Below the pieces are notes generated by a model that was given only the letters and a program-made list of their open reading frames with translations, did no database searches and was not told the origin of the DNA. From Muscardinus avellanarius (taxonomy: Eukaryota > Chordata > Mammalia > Rodentia > Gliridae): a DNA stretch of 64,000 nucleotides. The DNA is taken from contig OY726563.1 in assembly GCA_963383645.1 (NCBI GenBank), positions 34,130,331 through 34,194,330 on the forward strand, in the 5' to 3' direction. Made by a program: the position numbers and the translations under genes. This document shows positions 29,776 through 40,827 of this stretch, in pieces. The first letter of the stretch is position 1. Each line of letters begins with the position of its first letter.

Positions 29776-30089
29776 ACAACAAATCTAAAGCAAGAAATAA
29801 AATATTTAATTTATTTAAGTGTAAATCATCTAAATACACCAATTACAAGACAGAGCTTGGTAGAGTGGCTCCACAAGCATGACCAGACTCTATATGCCAT
29901 CTACAAGAAACTCATTTCAAATGTAATGATAAAATCCAATTGAAAATGGAAGGGTGGAAAAGGATATCTAATGCAAACAAATCAAAAGACAGTCTGAATA
30001 GTTACACCACATAAAGGGGGCTGCAGAGGAAAGAAAATTACCAGAGACCAAAAGGGACATTATATAATGGTAAGAGGACCACTGGGGGA
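29776..30089 (+). mobile_element. ancient LINE-1, start of ORF2 (endonuclease)
   Basis: TCATCTAAATACACCAATTAC, GACAGAGCTTGGTAGAGTGG, CTACAAGAAACTCATTTC and AAAATTACCAGAGACC follow the first part of L1 ORF2. The reading frame is broken. An LTR interrupts it at 30090. Confidence 0.75.
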
Positions 30090-30358
30090 TGTTGTGGAAG
30101 GGAACAGCACGGCCCCGCCCCTTCTTTGCTCTCTCTCTGTGCTCCCCAGCTGCAGGAGGTGAGCAGCTCTGCTCCTCCGCGTGCTCCTCCGCGTGCTCCC
30201 CGCGCTCCCCGCCACCACATGCTGCCTCGCCACAGGCCCAGAGCAACAGGGCCAGGTGACCATGGGTAGCGACCTGTGAAACCATCAGCCCAAACCAATC
30301 TGTCCTCCTGTGTTTTTTCCAGGTATTTTGTCACTGCAATGGAAAGCCGACTAGCACA
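30090..30358 (+). mobile_element. MaLR-like LTR
   Basis: GCAACAGGGCCAGGTGACC, CTGTGAAACCATCAGCCC, CTCCTGTGTTTTTTCCAGG and GAAAGCCGACTAGCACA match a MaLR LTR 3' half. A 15-bp GCTCCTCCGCGT repeat occurs near 30170. The element lies at the L1 ORF2 break. Confidence 0.6.
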
Positions 30359-30387
30359 AATGGCTATTATTTAAAAAATAAATAACA

Positions 30388-30595
30388 GCCAGGTATGGTG
30401 GCACACACCTGTAATCCCAGTTCTTGGGAGGCTAAGACAGGAGGATCGCTAGCCTTGGCAATTTAGTGAGACCCCACAGAAACTTAGTGAGACCTGTTTC
30501 AAAATAAAAATTAAAAAGTGGTGAGGGTATAGTTCAGGGGTAGAGTGTCCTTAGGTTCAAATCCCAGTATCAAACATAAATAAGTAAATAAATAA
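30388..30595 (+). mobile_element. B1-dID SINE, older
   Basis: GCCAGGTATGGTGG to CCCAGTATCAAACATAAATAAG. Confidence 0.88.
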
Positions 30596-30712
30596 GTGTG
30601 GGCAAAGATGTGGGGAAATGAAAATCCAGTGTACTATTGGTGGACATGTGAAATGGTTTAGCCACTGTGAAAAACAGTATGACATTTTCGCACATTAAAA
30701 ATAGGGCTGCCA

Positions 30713-31165
30713 ATTGGGCATGGTGGCACACACTTGTAATCCCAGCATTTGGGAGGTTGAGACAGGAGGATCACAGTTCGCCAGCAGCCTCAGCTACTAC
30801 TTAGGCCCTTTGCAACTCAGTGGGACCCTGTTTCAAAATAAAGAATAAAAAGCCGGGCGTGGTGGCGCACGCTTATAATCCCCGCGCTTAGGAGGCTGAG
30901 ACAGGAGGATCGCACGGGTTCAAAGCCAGCCTCAGCTACTTAGTGAGGCTCTCAGCAACCTAGTGAGACTCTGTTTCCAAATAAAATATAAAATGGTCTG
31001 GGAGTATAGCCCGGAGGTAGAAAGCCTCTGGGTTCCACCCCCAGTACCACACACACAAAAAAAAATAAATAAAATAAAAAATAATAAAGAATAAAAAATA
31101 GGACTGGGGGTGTAGCTCAGAATTAGAGTGCCCCTGGGTTCCAGTCTCAGTAGCACACACACACA
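30713..31165 (+). mobile_element. SINE nested in a SINE linker
   Basis: Outer left monomer at 30713-30848, inner type 2 dimer at 30852-31075, and outer right monomer at about 31081-31165 ending in a short (CA)n. First of three insertions at one L1 site. Confidence 0.9.
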
Positions 31166-31182
31166 CTAGGACTGCCAGAGCA

Positions 31183-31422
31183 GGTTGTGATGGCGCACGC
31201 TTGTAATCCCACATTTGGGAGACTGAGACAGGAGGATCACAGCTTACAGACAGCCTCAGCTACTTAGTGAGGTTCTTTGCAACTCAGTGAGACCCTGTTT
31301 CAAAATAAAGAATAAAAAATAGGGCTGGGGTATAGCTTAGAGGTAGACTGTCCCTGGGTTCCATCCCCAGTACTGCGATAAATAAAAAATAAATAAATAA
31401 ATAAATAAATAAATAGAATAAA
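31183..31422 (+). mobile_element. B1-dID SINE type 1 with TSD
   Basis: TAGGACTGCCAGAGCA occurs at 31167-31182 and 31425-31440; AAAT-rich tail. Confidence 0.94.
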
Positions 31423-31440
31423 AATAGGACTGCCAGAGCA

Positions 31441-31633
31441 GGGCATGGTAGCGCACACTTGTAATCCCAGTACTTGGGAGGCTGAGACAGGAAGATCGCA
31501 GGTTCGCAGTCAACCTCAGCAACTTAGGGAGGCCCTCCACAACGTAGTGAGACCTTGTTTCAAAACAAAAGAATAAAATCAAGCTGAGGGTATAGCTTGG
31601 AAGCAGAATGCCCGTGGGTTCAATCCCCAGTAC

Positions 31634-31675
<42 letters not shown>
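31441..31675 (+). mobile_element. B1-dID SINE with (CA)n tail
   Basis: GGGCATGGTAGCGCACAC to CCAGTACCATACACAC. The L1 target resumes as AGGTCTGCCATATAATTC. Confidence 0.93.
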
Positions 31676-31678
<3 letters not shown>

Positions 31679-32369
31679 CTGCCATATAATTCAGCAATTC
31701 CACTTCTGAGTATATACTCGAAAGACCTGAAAATAAGGTCTTGAAAAGATATTTACACACGCACATCCATAGCAGCAGTATTCACAAATGCTCAAATGTG
31801 CAAACAGTCCACATGTCCATTAACAGATGACTAGGTAAACAAAATGTGGTCTATACATACAGGGGAATATTATTCAACCTTAAAAGGAAGGAAATTCTGA
31901 TGTCCGTGACAACATGGATTAACCTTGAGGATATTATATACTAACTGAAATCAACCAGTCACAGAAAGACAAATACTGTATAATTTCACTTAAGTGAGTT
32001 ACTTAGAGCAGTCCAATCCACACAGACAATAGAATGGCGGTTGCCAGAGGCGGGCAGTGGAAGTAGGGATAGAGTTTCAGTTTGGCCAGTTGAAAGGACT
32101 TACCGAGATGGATGGTGGTGAGGTTACACAACACTATGAATGTGTTTACTGCCACTGACCCGTACACTCAACAGTGGTTAAGATGGTAAATTCTGTGTAT
32201 ATTTAACCATGACAAAAATGGAGCCAAAGCATATATAGGACTTATATGGTGAAAATGACAAAATCATTGCTAAAAGAAAAAAATCTAAATATCTGAGGAA
32301 GCACACTGTGTTCCTGCATTGGACGATTCAATATAACAAATATGTCAATTTTCAAATTAGCATACAGGT

Positions 32370-32583
32370 TGTTTGTTTGTTTTTTGTGGTTCTGGGAGTT
32401 GAACCCAGTGATGTTCTATCTCTGAGCATACCCCCAGCCCCATTTTACTTTTGATTTGGAAACAGGGTCTCACTAAATTGCTGAAGGCTTCGTTAAGTTG
32501 CTGAGGCTGTCCTTGAACCTGTGATCCTCTTGTCTCAGCCTCCCAAGTGCTGGGATTACAGGCACATACCACTATACCTGGCT
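32370..32583 (-). mobile_element. B1-dID SINE in L1
   Basis: GGTTCTGGGAGTTGAACCC to CCACTATACCTGGC, older copy with a (TTTG)n tail. Confidence 0.9.
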
Positions 32584-32832
32584 GAGTATATAAGTATAGT
32601 TCAATTGTTATCAAAATCTCAACAAGAATTTTTGCAGATATACACAAGATGATTCTATAATGTATATGGAAAGGCATGGAGCTAGAATAGGAACAAAACA
32701 TAAAAAAGAATAAAGAAGGAGGAATCAATGTGCTCAATTTCATTGCTTATCACAGAGCTGCATTAATTAAGTATGTGTTATTGGTGGAGAGAAGGACACA
32801 TCGATCAATGGAATAGAACCCAGAAATAAGAC

Positions 32833-33066
32833 GCCTGGCGTGGTGGCGCACACTTGTAATCCCCCCGCTTGGGAGGCAGAGACAGGAGGATCGCGCAGGT
32901 TCGAAGCCTGCGGTGCTGGTTTAAGAGACCCTGTTTCCAAATTTAAAAAAAGTATAAAAATAGGTCTTGGAGTGTAGCCAGAGGTAGAAGGGTTTCCAGG
33001 AACCTCAGTACCACCAAAAAAAAAAAAAAAAAAAAAAAGAAAGAAAGAAAGAAAGAAAGAAAGAGA
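32833..33066 (+). mobile_element. B1-dID SINE type 2b with (AAAG)n tail
   Basis: GCTGGTTTAAGAGACCC and GGGTTTCCAGGAACCTC. The tail is an A-run followed by (AAAG)n. Confidence 0.94.
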
Positions 33067-33299
33067 GGAAAAGAAAAAAGAAATAGACCCACACAAGTAT
33101 GGCAAAACATCTTTTACAAAGGTGCAAAAACAAATGGAGAAATAAAGACTTCAACAAATAGTGGTGAAGCTATTGAACATTTATAGGTGAAAAATGAACA
33201 AAAGTAACAAAATTAACACGTACAAAATTAACTCAAATAGACCACCGGCTTAATGTAAGACATGAAGCTATAAAACTTTCATGCAAAAAAACATAGGTC

Positions 33300-33468
33300 A
33301 GCCCGATGCAGTGACACTCATCTTTAATCTCAGTACTTGGGAGGCTGAGACAGGAAGATCACAAGTTTCGGGCTAGCTCTAATAACTTAGCGAGACCCTG
33401 TTTCAAAATAAAAAATAAATCTGGGCTGGGGACGTGGCTCAGAGGTAGAATGCTTACATACGCACACA
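33300..33468 (+). mobile_element. B1-dID SINE, 3'-truncated, old
   Basis: The right monomer GGGGACGTGGCTCAGAGG stops at AGAATGCTTACATACG. Confidence 0.82.
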
Positions 33469-33726
33469 AAATAGGAGAATATCTTTGGAATTTAGAAGCA
33501 GGCAAAGAGATCTTACACCTAACATGCCATAAGAGGAAAATTGATAAATTGGACCTCATCAAAATTAAGACCTTTTTTTCTGGGAGATACTACTTAGAAT
33601 AAGGAAAGACAAACTCCAAATCAGGAGAAAATGTTTATAAGTCATATATTTGACAAAGGTCAGACATCTGGAAGATATAAAGAACTCTCAAAACTCAATA
33701 GTAAAAAAAAAAATCCAATTAGAAAA

Positions 33727-34168
33727 CAGAGTGGTGGCACACACTTTTAATTTCAGCGTTCGGGAGGCTAAGACTGGAGGATCACAGTTTGCGACAGCCT
33801 CAGCTACTTAGGCCCTTCTCAACTCAGTGAGACAAAAAAAAAAAAAAAAAAGAGAGAGAGAGGAAAAAAGCACCGGGCGTGGTGGCGCACTCTTGTAATC
33901 TCCTCGGAGGCGGAGACAGGAGGATCGCGCAGGCGCAGGTTCGAAGCCAGCCGCGCTGGTTTAAGAGACCCTGTTTCCAAATAAAAATATAAAAAATAGG
34001 TCTGGGAGCGTAGCTGGAGGTAGAAGGGCTTCCAGGAACCCCAGTACCACAAAAATAAATAAATTAATTAATTAAATAAAAAGAATTAAAAATAGGGCTG
34101 GGAGTGTCGTTCAGAGCAGAATGCCCCTGGGTTCCGTTTCCAGTACCGCAAAATAAATAAATAAATAG
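33727..34168 (+). mobile_element. SINE nested in a SINE linker
   Basis: Outer left monomer at 33727-33870 with an expanded A/(GA)n linker, inner type 2b dimer at 33872-34080, and outer right monomer at about 34082-34168. Confidence 0.88.
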
Positions 34169-34440
34169 ACAAAAACATAAACATTTCATTGAAGAGGTTA
34201 TGTAGATGGCCAATAAGCCCACAGAAAGTTGTTCAACATTCTTATCCTTTAGGAAGATGTAAGTTAAAACTATCCATCAGAATGGATAAAATTAAAATGA
34301 GTGTCCACATTGAATGCTGATGAGGACACAGAGAAACTGGACCACTCGTGTCTTTCTGGTGAGAATGTAAAATGATCCAGCCGTGCTGGAAAACAGTGGC
34401 AGTTTCCTTAAAAACTAAATGTCTACACATGACTTAGCGC

Positions 34441-35087
34441 CTGAACCCTTGAACAATACAAGGGAATTGCTCTATACTTTCATACAGCTGCATGAAAAGC
34501 CAGATTTACCTTAAAATACAATATGTTAATTTAAAAACAAATGACGGGGGCGGGGGGGCTCCTACAAAAGCCCAAAGCCTGCAAGACTAAGAGAGAGAGT
34601 ATCTGATGGTGTGATTTCAGGCGTGGTGACCAATCATTAGAAGAAGGAATTATGTGCACCCTATGCTACTTTCTTTAAAGTCAGTCCTGGCACCTGCTAC
34701 AGAGAGATGTCAGTGTTTACATATGGTTGACTTGGAAAAAATTCTTCCCCTATTACCCGCTGTAAGATTTGCAGTCATCCATAAAGACAAGACAGGTATT
34801 TGCTTCTTAGACGTAAGCATAGAGGACTTCAACATCATATTTAATGTGCTGACTGTGTGTTTATATATTTAACTATAGTGACTTGAATACAAAAAGATTT
34901 ACATAGTTCATAAAAAATAGACATAGTTTTAATCTGTACCAAAAAGGAATTTGCAGCCAAAATATCTCAGTCCCATCTAGATAAATTTTTTAAAGTATCT
35001 TACTTTTTGTGTTGAGAAAACACCCATGGCCTCACATGTGGTTACAGAATAATAGTCTCTTGATGCCTCATAAAATATGTCTTTTGG
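34441..35087. other. unassigned spacer
   Basis: About 650 bp. A G-rich spot (GACGGGGGCGGGGGGGC) lies near 34543. I see no repeat family. The frame at 34654-34872 (72 codons) is unsupported. Confidence 0.4.
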
Positions 35088-35492
35088 GCCAGATACAGTG
35101 GTGCGTGCTTGTGATCACAGTACTTGGGAGGCTGAGACAGGAGGATGGCAGGTTTGAGGACGGTCTCAGCAACTTAGCAAGATCCTGTTTCAAAACAAAA
35201 AATTAAAAAGGAGCCAGGTGTGGTGGTATACACTTGTAATCCCAGTACTTGGGAGGCTGAGACAGGAGGATTGTACATTTGTGGCCAGCCTCAGCTACTT
35301 AGTGAGGCTCTATGCAACATAGTGAGGCCCTGTTTCAAACTAAAGAATAAAAAATAGGGCTGGGAGTGTAGCTTGGAAGCAGAATGTCTCTGGGTTTCAC
35401 CCTCAGTACCGCCAAATAAATATAAAAAAATAAAAAGGGCTAGGGTGTAGCTCAAGGTAAAATGCCCCTAGGCTCAATTCCTAGTACCCCCT
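35088..35492 (+). mobile_element. SINE nested in a SINE linker
   Basis: Outer left monomer at 35088-35210, inner dimer at 35213-35424, and outer right monomer at about 35434-35492. ATATGTCTTT before the array and after the following AT tract is the likely outer TSD. Confidence 0.88.
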
Positions 35493-35537
35493 ACATACAT
35501 ATATATTATATATTATATACATATATATATATGTCTT

Positions 35538-35577
<40 letters not shown>
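35493..35577. repeat. (AT)n-rich microsatellite
   Basis: ATATAC/ATATAT mixture from the SINE tail. Confidence 0.93.
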
Positions 35578-35578
<1 letters not shown>

Positions 35579-35787
35579 TTTGGGGTAAAAATATCTCTAG
35601 CATTACAAGTAGCTTTGCAAAAACTAAAAATATTCTTTTCATCAAGTCAAAAGGACTTTTTCTGGACCCGCTGTTGTATAACTCCTATTGTGAGCAGGTT
35701 GGAGGAAAAGTGAGGGCTAGAGGGGTGGGGATGGACTGCAAAGACTCATCTCTCTCTTGGGCATCCTAAGAAATTTAGGAAATTTCT

Positions 35788-35878
35788 GTGTGTGTGTTGG
35801 GGGTGGGGGGCTGGGAATAGAACCAAGGCCTCACACATGCTAGGCAAGCCCTCTATCACTGAGCTATTTCCTCAGTCC
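35788..35878 (-). mobile_element. ID-like SINE (full tRNA-like body)
   Basis: Reverse strand text CATGCTAGGCAAGCCCTC ... ATCACTGAGCTATTTCC is the full ID body, including the segment deleted in the dimer's right half. Confidence 0.75.
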
Positions 35879-35904
35879 AGGAAATATATGTTAAGATGGA
35901 AAGA

Positions 35905-36795
35905 ATTAAAAAAAATTATTGGTACATTGTATTTATACATCGTAATGAAGCAAAAAACTTGTGTAGACATAAATGCATACATCACCCAGCCAGCCCCCAC
36001 CCAGGCCCACCCCACTCCCTCCCCATCCCATCCTCTCATGCTTGGCTTAGTGGTTGACTATGATATGAATTAGTACATCGTGCGCTTTAAAGAGTTTCCC
36101 TCTCCCCCTCCCATCCCCACAGTTAGGCTGCCTTATTTGCTCCTCTATAGGATCTCTTTTTTCATCTGGAGTTCCTCCTATGACCCCTTTCGCCTTAGCT
36201 TTCACATATTAGGGAAAGCATCCGATTCCTTACTTTTTGCGACTGACTAATCTCGCTTAGCATAATGTCCTCCAGTTCCATCCATTTCCCTGAAAACGAT
36301 GTAATTGAGGTTTTTTTTTTTTGATGGCTGAGTAAAATTCCATTGTGTACATATCCCACAGTTTTGTAATCCATTCATCTGTTGATGGACATCTTGGCTG
36401 GTTCCATAGTTTGGCTATGGTGAATTGTGCAGCTATGAACATAGATACACATGCATTAGTTTGGTAGTTTGGTTTCTTTTCTTTTGGGTAGATACCCAAC
36501 AGTGGTATTGCTGGATCAAATGGTAGGTTTGTTCCCATTCTTCTGAGGATTCTCCATACTGTTTTCCAAAGTGGTTGCACTAATTTGCAATCCCACCAAC
36601 AATGTCTTAGAGTTCCCACTTCTCCACATCCTCGCCAGCATCTGTTGTTGTTTGTGTTTTGAATGATTGCCATTCTAGTTGGAGTTAGGTGAAATCTCAA
36701 AATCATAAGCGCATATGAGCTTTGACCCAGTAATTCCATTTGTAGGAATTTCTGCACATATCTCTCAGTAGACAGAGGAGACCATCTCTACTGTA
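35905..36795 (-). mobile_element. LINE-1 3' end with ORF2 C-terminus (reverse)
   Basis: From TTATTGGTACATTGTATTTATAC rightwards lie the reverse 3' UTR, then the ORF2 C-terminal region. A 166-codon open stretch at 36257-36757 (- strand) keeps the Cys-rich motif CX3CX7HX4C (CWRGC...HCWWDC), followed by LLGIYPKE- and STDEWI-like segments. It is 5'-truncated at about 36795. It is the least decayed ORF2 piece here. Confidence 0.85.
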
Positions 36796-36874
36796 CAGCA
36801 TTATTCACTTATCATTCATCTACTCACTGATTCATTCAACAAGTCTGTTTTGTTAGTAATAAAGATTGAGCCGA

Positions 36875-37296
36875 GCCAGGTGTGGTGGCACATGCTTGGA
36901 ATCTCAGTACTTGGGAGGCTGAGACTATAGGGTCACAGGTTCGAGGCCAGCCTTGGCTACTTAGTGAGGGCCCACACAATTTATTGAGATCCTGTATCAA
37001 AATAAGTAGCCGGGCGTGGTGGCGCATGCTTGTAATCCCAGCATTTGGGAGGCTGAGACTCCAGGAGGATCGCGGTTCCAGGACAGCCTCAGCTACTTCG
37101 TGAGCCCCTCTGCAGCTCAGTGAGACCCTGTTTCAAAATAAAGAATAAAAAATAGGGCTGGGGGTGTAGCTTGAAGGTAGAATGCCCTTGGGTTCCATCC
37201 CTAGTACCACAAAAAAAAAAAGAAGTAAAATGGGGCTGGGGGGCATAGGTCAGAGGTAGAATGCCCCCCTGGGTTCTATCCCTAGCACACACAAAA

Positions 37297-37327
<31 letters not shown>

Positions 37328-37335
37328 AATAACAA
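36875..37335 (+). mobile_element. SINE nested in a SINE linker
   Basis: Outer left monomer at 36875-37017, inner dimer at 37019-37222, and outer right monomer at about 37228-37300 with an (AAAT)n tail to 37335. Confidence 0.9.
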
Positions 37336-37595
37336 AAATAAGATTGGGAGGAACCTAAAAGTCTGTCAATAGCTATGCTTAAGTAAATTACCGAACAATG
37401 GAATACCACATAGCTACAGGAACAGCAAAAGAACAAAGAGGCTCTGTATGTGTCTATTTGGAAAGATCTCCAATAAATTTTAAAGGAAAAAAATATTCCA
37501 AAAGAGCACATATTGTATTAATATGGGCATGAGGCCGTCTATTCATGTTTGTTCATACCTTCATATTTGCTCAGATCTGCATTTTAAAAAGTCCT

Positions 37596-37785
37596 TACCA
37601 GGTGACGAGGTGCATACATGTAAATCCAGTGACTCTGGAGAGTGAGGCAGGAGGATCCTAAATTTGAGGCCAACCTGGGCAACTTAGGGAGACCCTATCT
37701 CAAAATAAATAAAAAGTAATGCAGATGTAGCTTTGTGGTAGACTACCCCTGGGTTCAATCCCAAGTACAAAACAAAACAAAAAAT
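37596..37785 (+). mobile_element. old B1-dID-like SINE
   Basis: AATTTGAGGCCAACCTGGGC keeps an ancestral 7SL form. The right monomer is GTAGCTTTGTGGTAGACTACC. It is strongly diverged. Confidence 0.75.
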
Positions 37786-37929
37786 AGCTAAAAGGTTGCA
37801 GTGGACACCTATTTGGGGAGGATGGGGACTGCGGTAGATGGGGTGAGCATTCGAGGGAGACTCTTCACTGTGTATCTAATCATGCCTCTTATTTCTGAGT
37901 CATTTGAACTGTGTAAAATGTCAAATGAA

Positions 37930-38133
37930 GCCGGGCGTGGTGGCGCACGCTTGTAATCCCCGCGCTTGGGAGGCAGAGACAGGAGGATCGCGCAGGTTCG
38001 AAGCTAGCCGCGGACGCTGGCTTAGGAGACCCTGTTTCCAAAATGAAAATGTAAAAATAGGTCTGGGAGTGTAGCCCGGAGGTAGAAGGGCTTCCAGGAA
38101 CCCCAGTACCACCAAAAAAAAAAAAAAAAAACA
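37930..38133 (+). mobile_element. young B1-dID SINE type 2b with TSD
   Basis: GCCGGGCGTGGTGGCGCACG to CCAGTACCACC plus A17. AATGTCAAATGAA flanks both sides. Confidence 0.95.
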
Positions 38134-38146
38134 ATGTCAAATGAAT

Positions 38147-38699
38147 GTCTTTTAAAATTAAAACATTGAAAAGGAGACTGACCCCAAAGAGTTAAAGAAG
38201 TCGGGTGATCTTTGCTGTGTGTGACCAAGATAGCCAGGGAAGGAGGCCCCGCTCCCTCCCACCTCCCCCTTTGGATCTTGCAGCCAAGCACTGTCCTCTA
38301 ATGGCGCCACCAATTACCTTCCCGGCCCCAGCTCCCTGGGGAGGACTTAAGGGCTGCTTTCCCAGAGGCCACCTTGCCTCTCCAGTTGCACCCCCAGAGC
38401 CACTGCTGGCAGCTGAGATTCCCCTGGGAGGTGAGAATCGAGGATCCTGCTAACCACCAGGCCCCAACCATCTGGGAAAACTTGAGTTCAGAAACCCCAA
38501 CCAGTTCTGTCTTGCAGGTCTAAACCCCCTGGAGGCTGAGATCCACCTGGAGTGCATTAGCACTGCTTGTTTACACCGGGCCCTTCTGTTTGGTGCCTGT
38601 CCTCTACCAGCGGTTAAATCCTTCCCCTGCTCTTGCTCGCACTTCCATCCCTCCTCCCTCCTCCCTCCTCCCCTGGGCTTCCTCCCCACGCCTTCCGGT
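38147..38699. other. unassigned GC-rich spacer
   Basis: About 550 bp adjoining the ERVL LTR 3' end on the - strand. It may include retroviral internal sequence. A (CTCC)n-like pyrimidine tract lies at 38648-38674. Confidence 0.4.
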
Positions 38700-39114
38700 A
38701 ACAGACCGGGCCCTGCACAAAACAGATGGCACACTCCAATTGGGTAATCTGAGAAGAGTTTAATAAAGGACTACTCATAAAAGTATGGGCTGGGAATCGG
38801 GACAAGGCAGTACCCTGGGGCCAGGGGAGGGTCCTGCGGAGTGGAGAAACCAAAGGCTGGTGTGAGCTGAGGCTTGTAGCTCATCCTGGAGGCGGACTGT
38901 TCACTGTGACTCAGCAGAGAGGGAGAGCTTGGGAAATCAAAAAGCCCAACCTCACTTGCCTTCCTCCCTTCCACCCTGATTTCCAAAGCAAACACGGAGC
39001 ACAGGAGCCCATTGATTCTAGCTGGAGAGGCTGACCTCCCGGAAAGGTGGAGAAGGAGCCCAGATGGGCAAGTGGAAGGTATCTTAACGCCCCTCCCACA
39101 ACAGCTTAGAAACA
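38700..39114 (-). mobile_element. ERVL/MLT2-like LTR (reverse)
   Basis: ACAGATGGCACACTCCAATTG, GAAGAGTTTAATAAAGG and CATAAAAGTATGGGCTGGG are the reverse complement of motifs in the 3.2- and 20.5-kb LTRs. Confidence 0.65.
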
Positions 39115-39549
39115 CTTAAGTTTCTGAACAACAACAACAACAAAAACTAGATGGAATAGTAGTAAAGTGAAATCTCTACGCCACCCAGCTGCAGTGATTA
39201 TCAGCTTACAGCCGAACAAATTTAAAAAAAATAGATGGAATAGTATAGTTTCCAAACAAAGATAGATGGGATTCTGTAGTGAAGTCCAAGTCCTAAACAT
39301 CCGGCCACAACAGTAGCTAATCTCATTTTACCTCTAGCCTTGCTCCCTCTTCCCCTTGATTATTTTGGAGCAAATGCCAGGCATTGTATGGTTTCACCTG
39401 TCAATAACTCATATGCATCTCTAAAGGATATGCAGAATAAAGGATGGGATAAGAATGTCACCATTTTTCAGGCCCTCATAAAGTAACAGATCTCGAAGAT
39501 GATCTTCAATGGCTACAAAAGCCATTAGGTCGAAGCTGGAAGGAAAATT
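39115..39549. mobile_element. ancient L1-derived text, weak
   Basis: CCTTGATTATTTTGGAGCAAATG and ATGCATCTCTAAAGGATATG resemble an ancient L1 3' UTR. TAGATGGAATAGTA and variants repeat three times (39150, 39232, 39261). Confidence 0.35.
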
Positions 39550-39785
39550 TATTTATTTATTTATTTATTTATTTATTTTGGTGGTGGTACTGGGGGGTGG
39601 AACCCAGGGGCTTTCTACCTCCGGGCTATACTCCCAGACCTATTTTAATATTTTATTTGGAAACAGGGTCTCACTAAATTGCTGAGAGCCTCACTAAGTA
39701 GCCGAGGCTGGCTTTGAACCTGTGTGATCCTCCTGTCTCAGCCTCCCTAGTGCTGGGATTACAGGCGTGCGCCATGACACCAGGC
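39550..39785 (-). mobile_element. B1-dID SINE type 2 with (TTTA)n tail
   Basis: GGTGGTGGTACTGGGGGGTGG to GCGCCATGACACCAGGC. Confidence 0.93.
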
Positions 39786-39799
39786 CTATTCGGAACCTT

Positions 39800-40074
39800 T
39801 AGCAATTGAACCCAGAGGCATTTTACTTCTGAGCTACACCTGCACCTTTTTTGTTTGTTTGTTTGTTTTTGGTGGTACTGGGGGTGGAAACCAGGGGCTT
39901 TCTACCTCCGGGCTATACTCCCAGACCTATTTTATACTTTTATTTGGAAACAGGGTGTCACTAAGTTGCTGAGAGCCACACTAAGTAGCTGAGGCTGGCT
40001 TCGAACCTGTGCGATCCTCCTGTCTCAGCCTCCCAAGCGCGGGGATTATAAGCGTGCACCACCATGCCCGGCTA
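39800..40074 (-). mobile_element. SINE right-monomer fragment and full type 2 SINE
   Basis: A lone right-monomer piece (GCAATTGAACCCAGAGGC) at 39800-39850 abuts a type 2 dimer at 39851-40074. The pair with the preceding SINE is bracketed by GGAAGGAAAATTT and AGAAGGAGAATTT. Confidence 0.87.
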
Positions 40075-40444
40075 GAAGGAGAATTTAAAACAGATGAATT
40101 GAGTTGACACTACCTGATCCACACTAATCAATTTTAGCATCTTTACAAGGGAGTCAGGACACATTATCCACCCCTTGATGTGGTGTGATGGGAAGTACAC
40201 CACAGTGCGTGGTAAATATCTTCCCTACCACCAAAAAAAAAAAAAAAAAAAAGGTGTGAAAGAGAAAGGAGGAAATCCAAATTTGTAGTTTAAAGTATTG
40301 TATCAGTGTTAACACATGATCAAAATACTATGATTAGATACGATGTTAGCATTAGAGAAAGCTGAGTGAAGGCTTTACTATCTTTGCAGCCCTTCTATAA
40401 ATCTAAAATTATTTAAAAGTAAAATGTTAAAAATAAATAGATAA
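40075..40444. other. unassigned, perhaps old L1-like 3' sequence
   Basis: CTTCTATAAATCTAAAATTATTTAAAAG near the right end resembles an ancient repeat terminus. An A20 run lies at 40232-40251. Confidence 0.3.
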
Positions 40445-40578
40445 CAGGGTATGATAACACGTGTCTGTAATCCCAGTCCATTGCACAGTAACTCAGCAAG
40501 GCCCCATTTCAAAATCAAAAGGGCTGGGGTTGTAGCTAGTGGTAGCATAGCCTTGGGTTCAATCCCCAGTACCACATA
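40445..40578 (+). mobile_element. B1-dID SINE with internal deletion
   Basis: GTCTGTAATCCCAGTCC jumps to AACTCAGCAAGGCCCC, losing ~70 bp. Confidence 0.8.
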
Positions 40579-40619
40579 AAGAAGGAAGTAGGCAAGTAAG
40601 TAAATGAATTTCTATTTTA

Positions 40620-40827
40620 CTTTTTTTTCAGTACTGGGGATGGAACCCAGGAGCATTCTACCGCCATGCTACATCCCCAGCCCTGTTTTTTATTCTTTAT
40701 TTGGAAACAGGGTCTCACTAAGTTGCAGAGGGCCTCACTAAGTAGCCGAGGCTGGCTGTGAACCTGCAATCCTCCTGTCTCAGCCTCCCAAGTATTGGGA
40801 TTACAAGCGTGCACCGTGACACCTGGC
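40620..40827 (-). mobile_element. B1-dID SINE type 1
   Basis: TTCAGTACTGGGGATGG to GCACCGTGACACCTGGC. AAATGAATTT/AAATGAAATT flanks. Confidence 0.92.

Larger units (their letters stand above)
30596..32228 (+). mobile_element. ancient LINE-1 3' UTR, split by three SINEs
   Basis: 30596-30712 (GGTGGACATGTGAAATGG, CACTGTGAAAAACAGTATG) continues at 31676-32228 (CAATTCCACTTCTGAGTATA, GAATATTATTCAACC, ATGGATGGTGGTGAGG, TGGTTAAGATGGTAAATTC). This is a classic L1M 3' UTR. Most of ORF2 is missing between this and the 29.8-kb piece. Confidence 0.82.
32229..34440 (+). mobile_element. second ancient LINE-1: ORF2 C-terminal part and 3' UTR
   Basis: TAGGACTTATATGGTG, CAATTGTTATCAAAATC, GATCAATGGAATAGAACCC, TTGGACCTCATCAAAATTAAG, GAAGATATAAAGAACTC, CAGAATGGATAAAATTAAAATG and GAATGTAAAATGATCC follow L1 order. 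It restarts ORF2 right after the first L1's 3' end, so it is a separate insertion. Frames are decayed. Confidence 0.78.
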
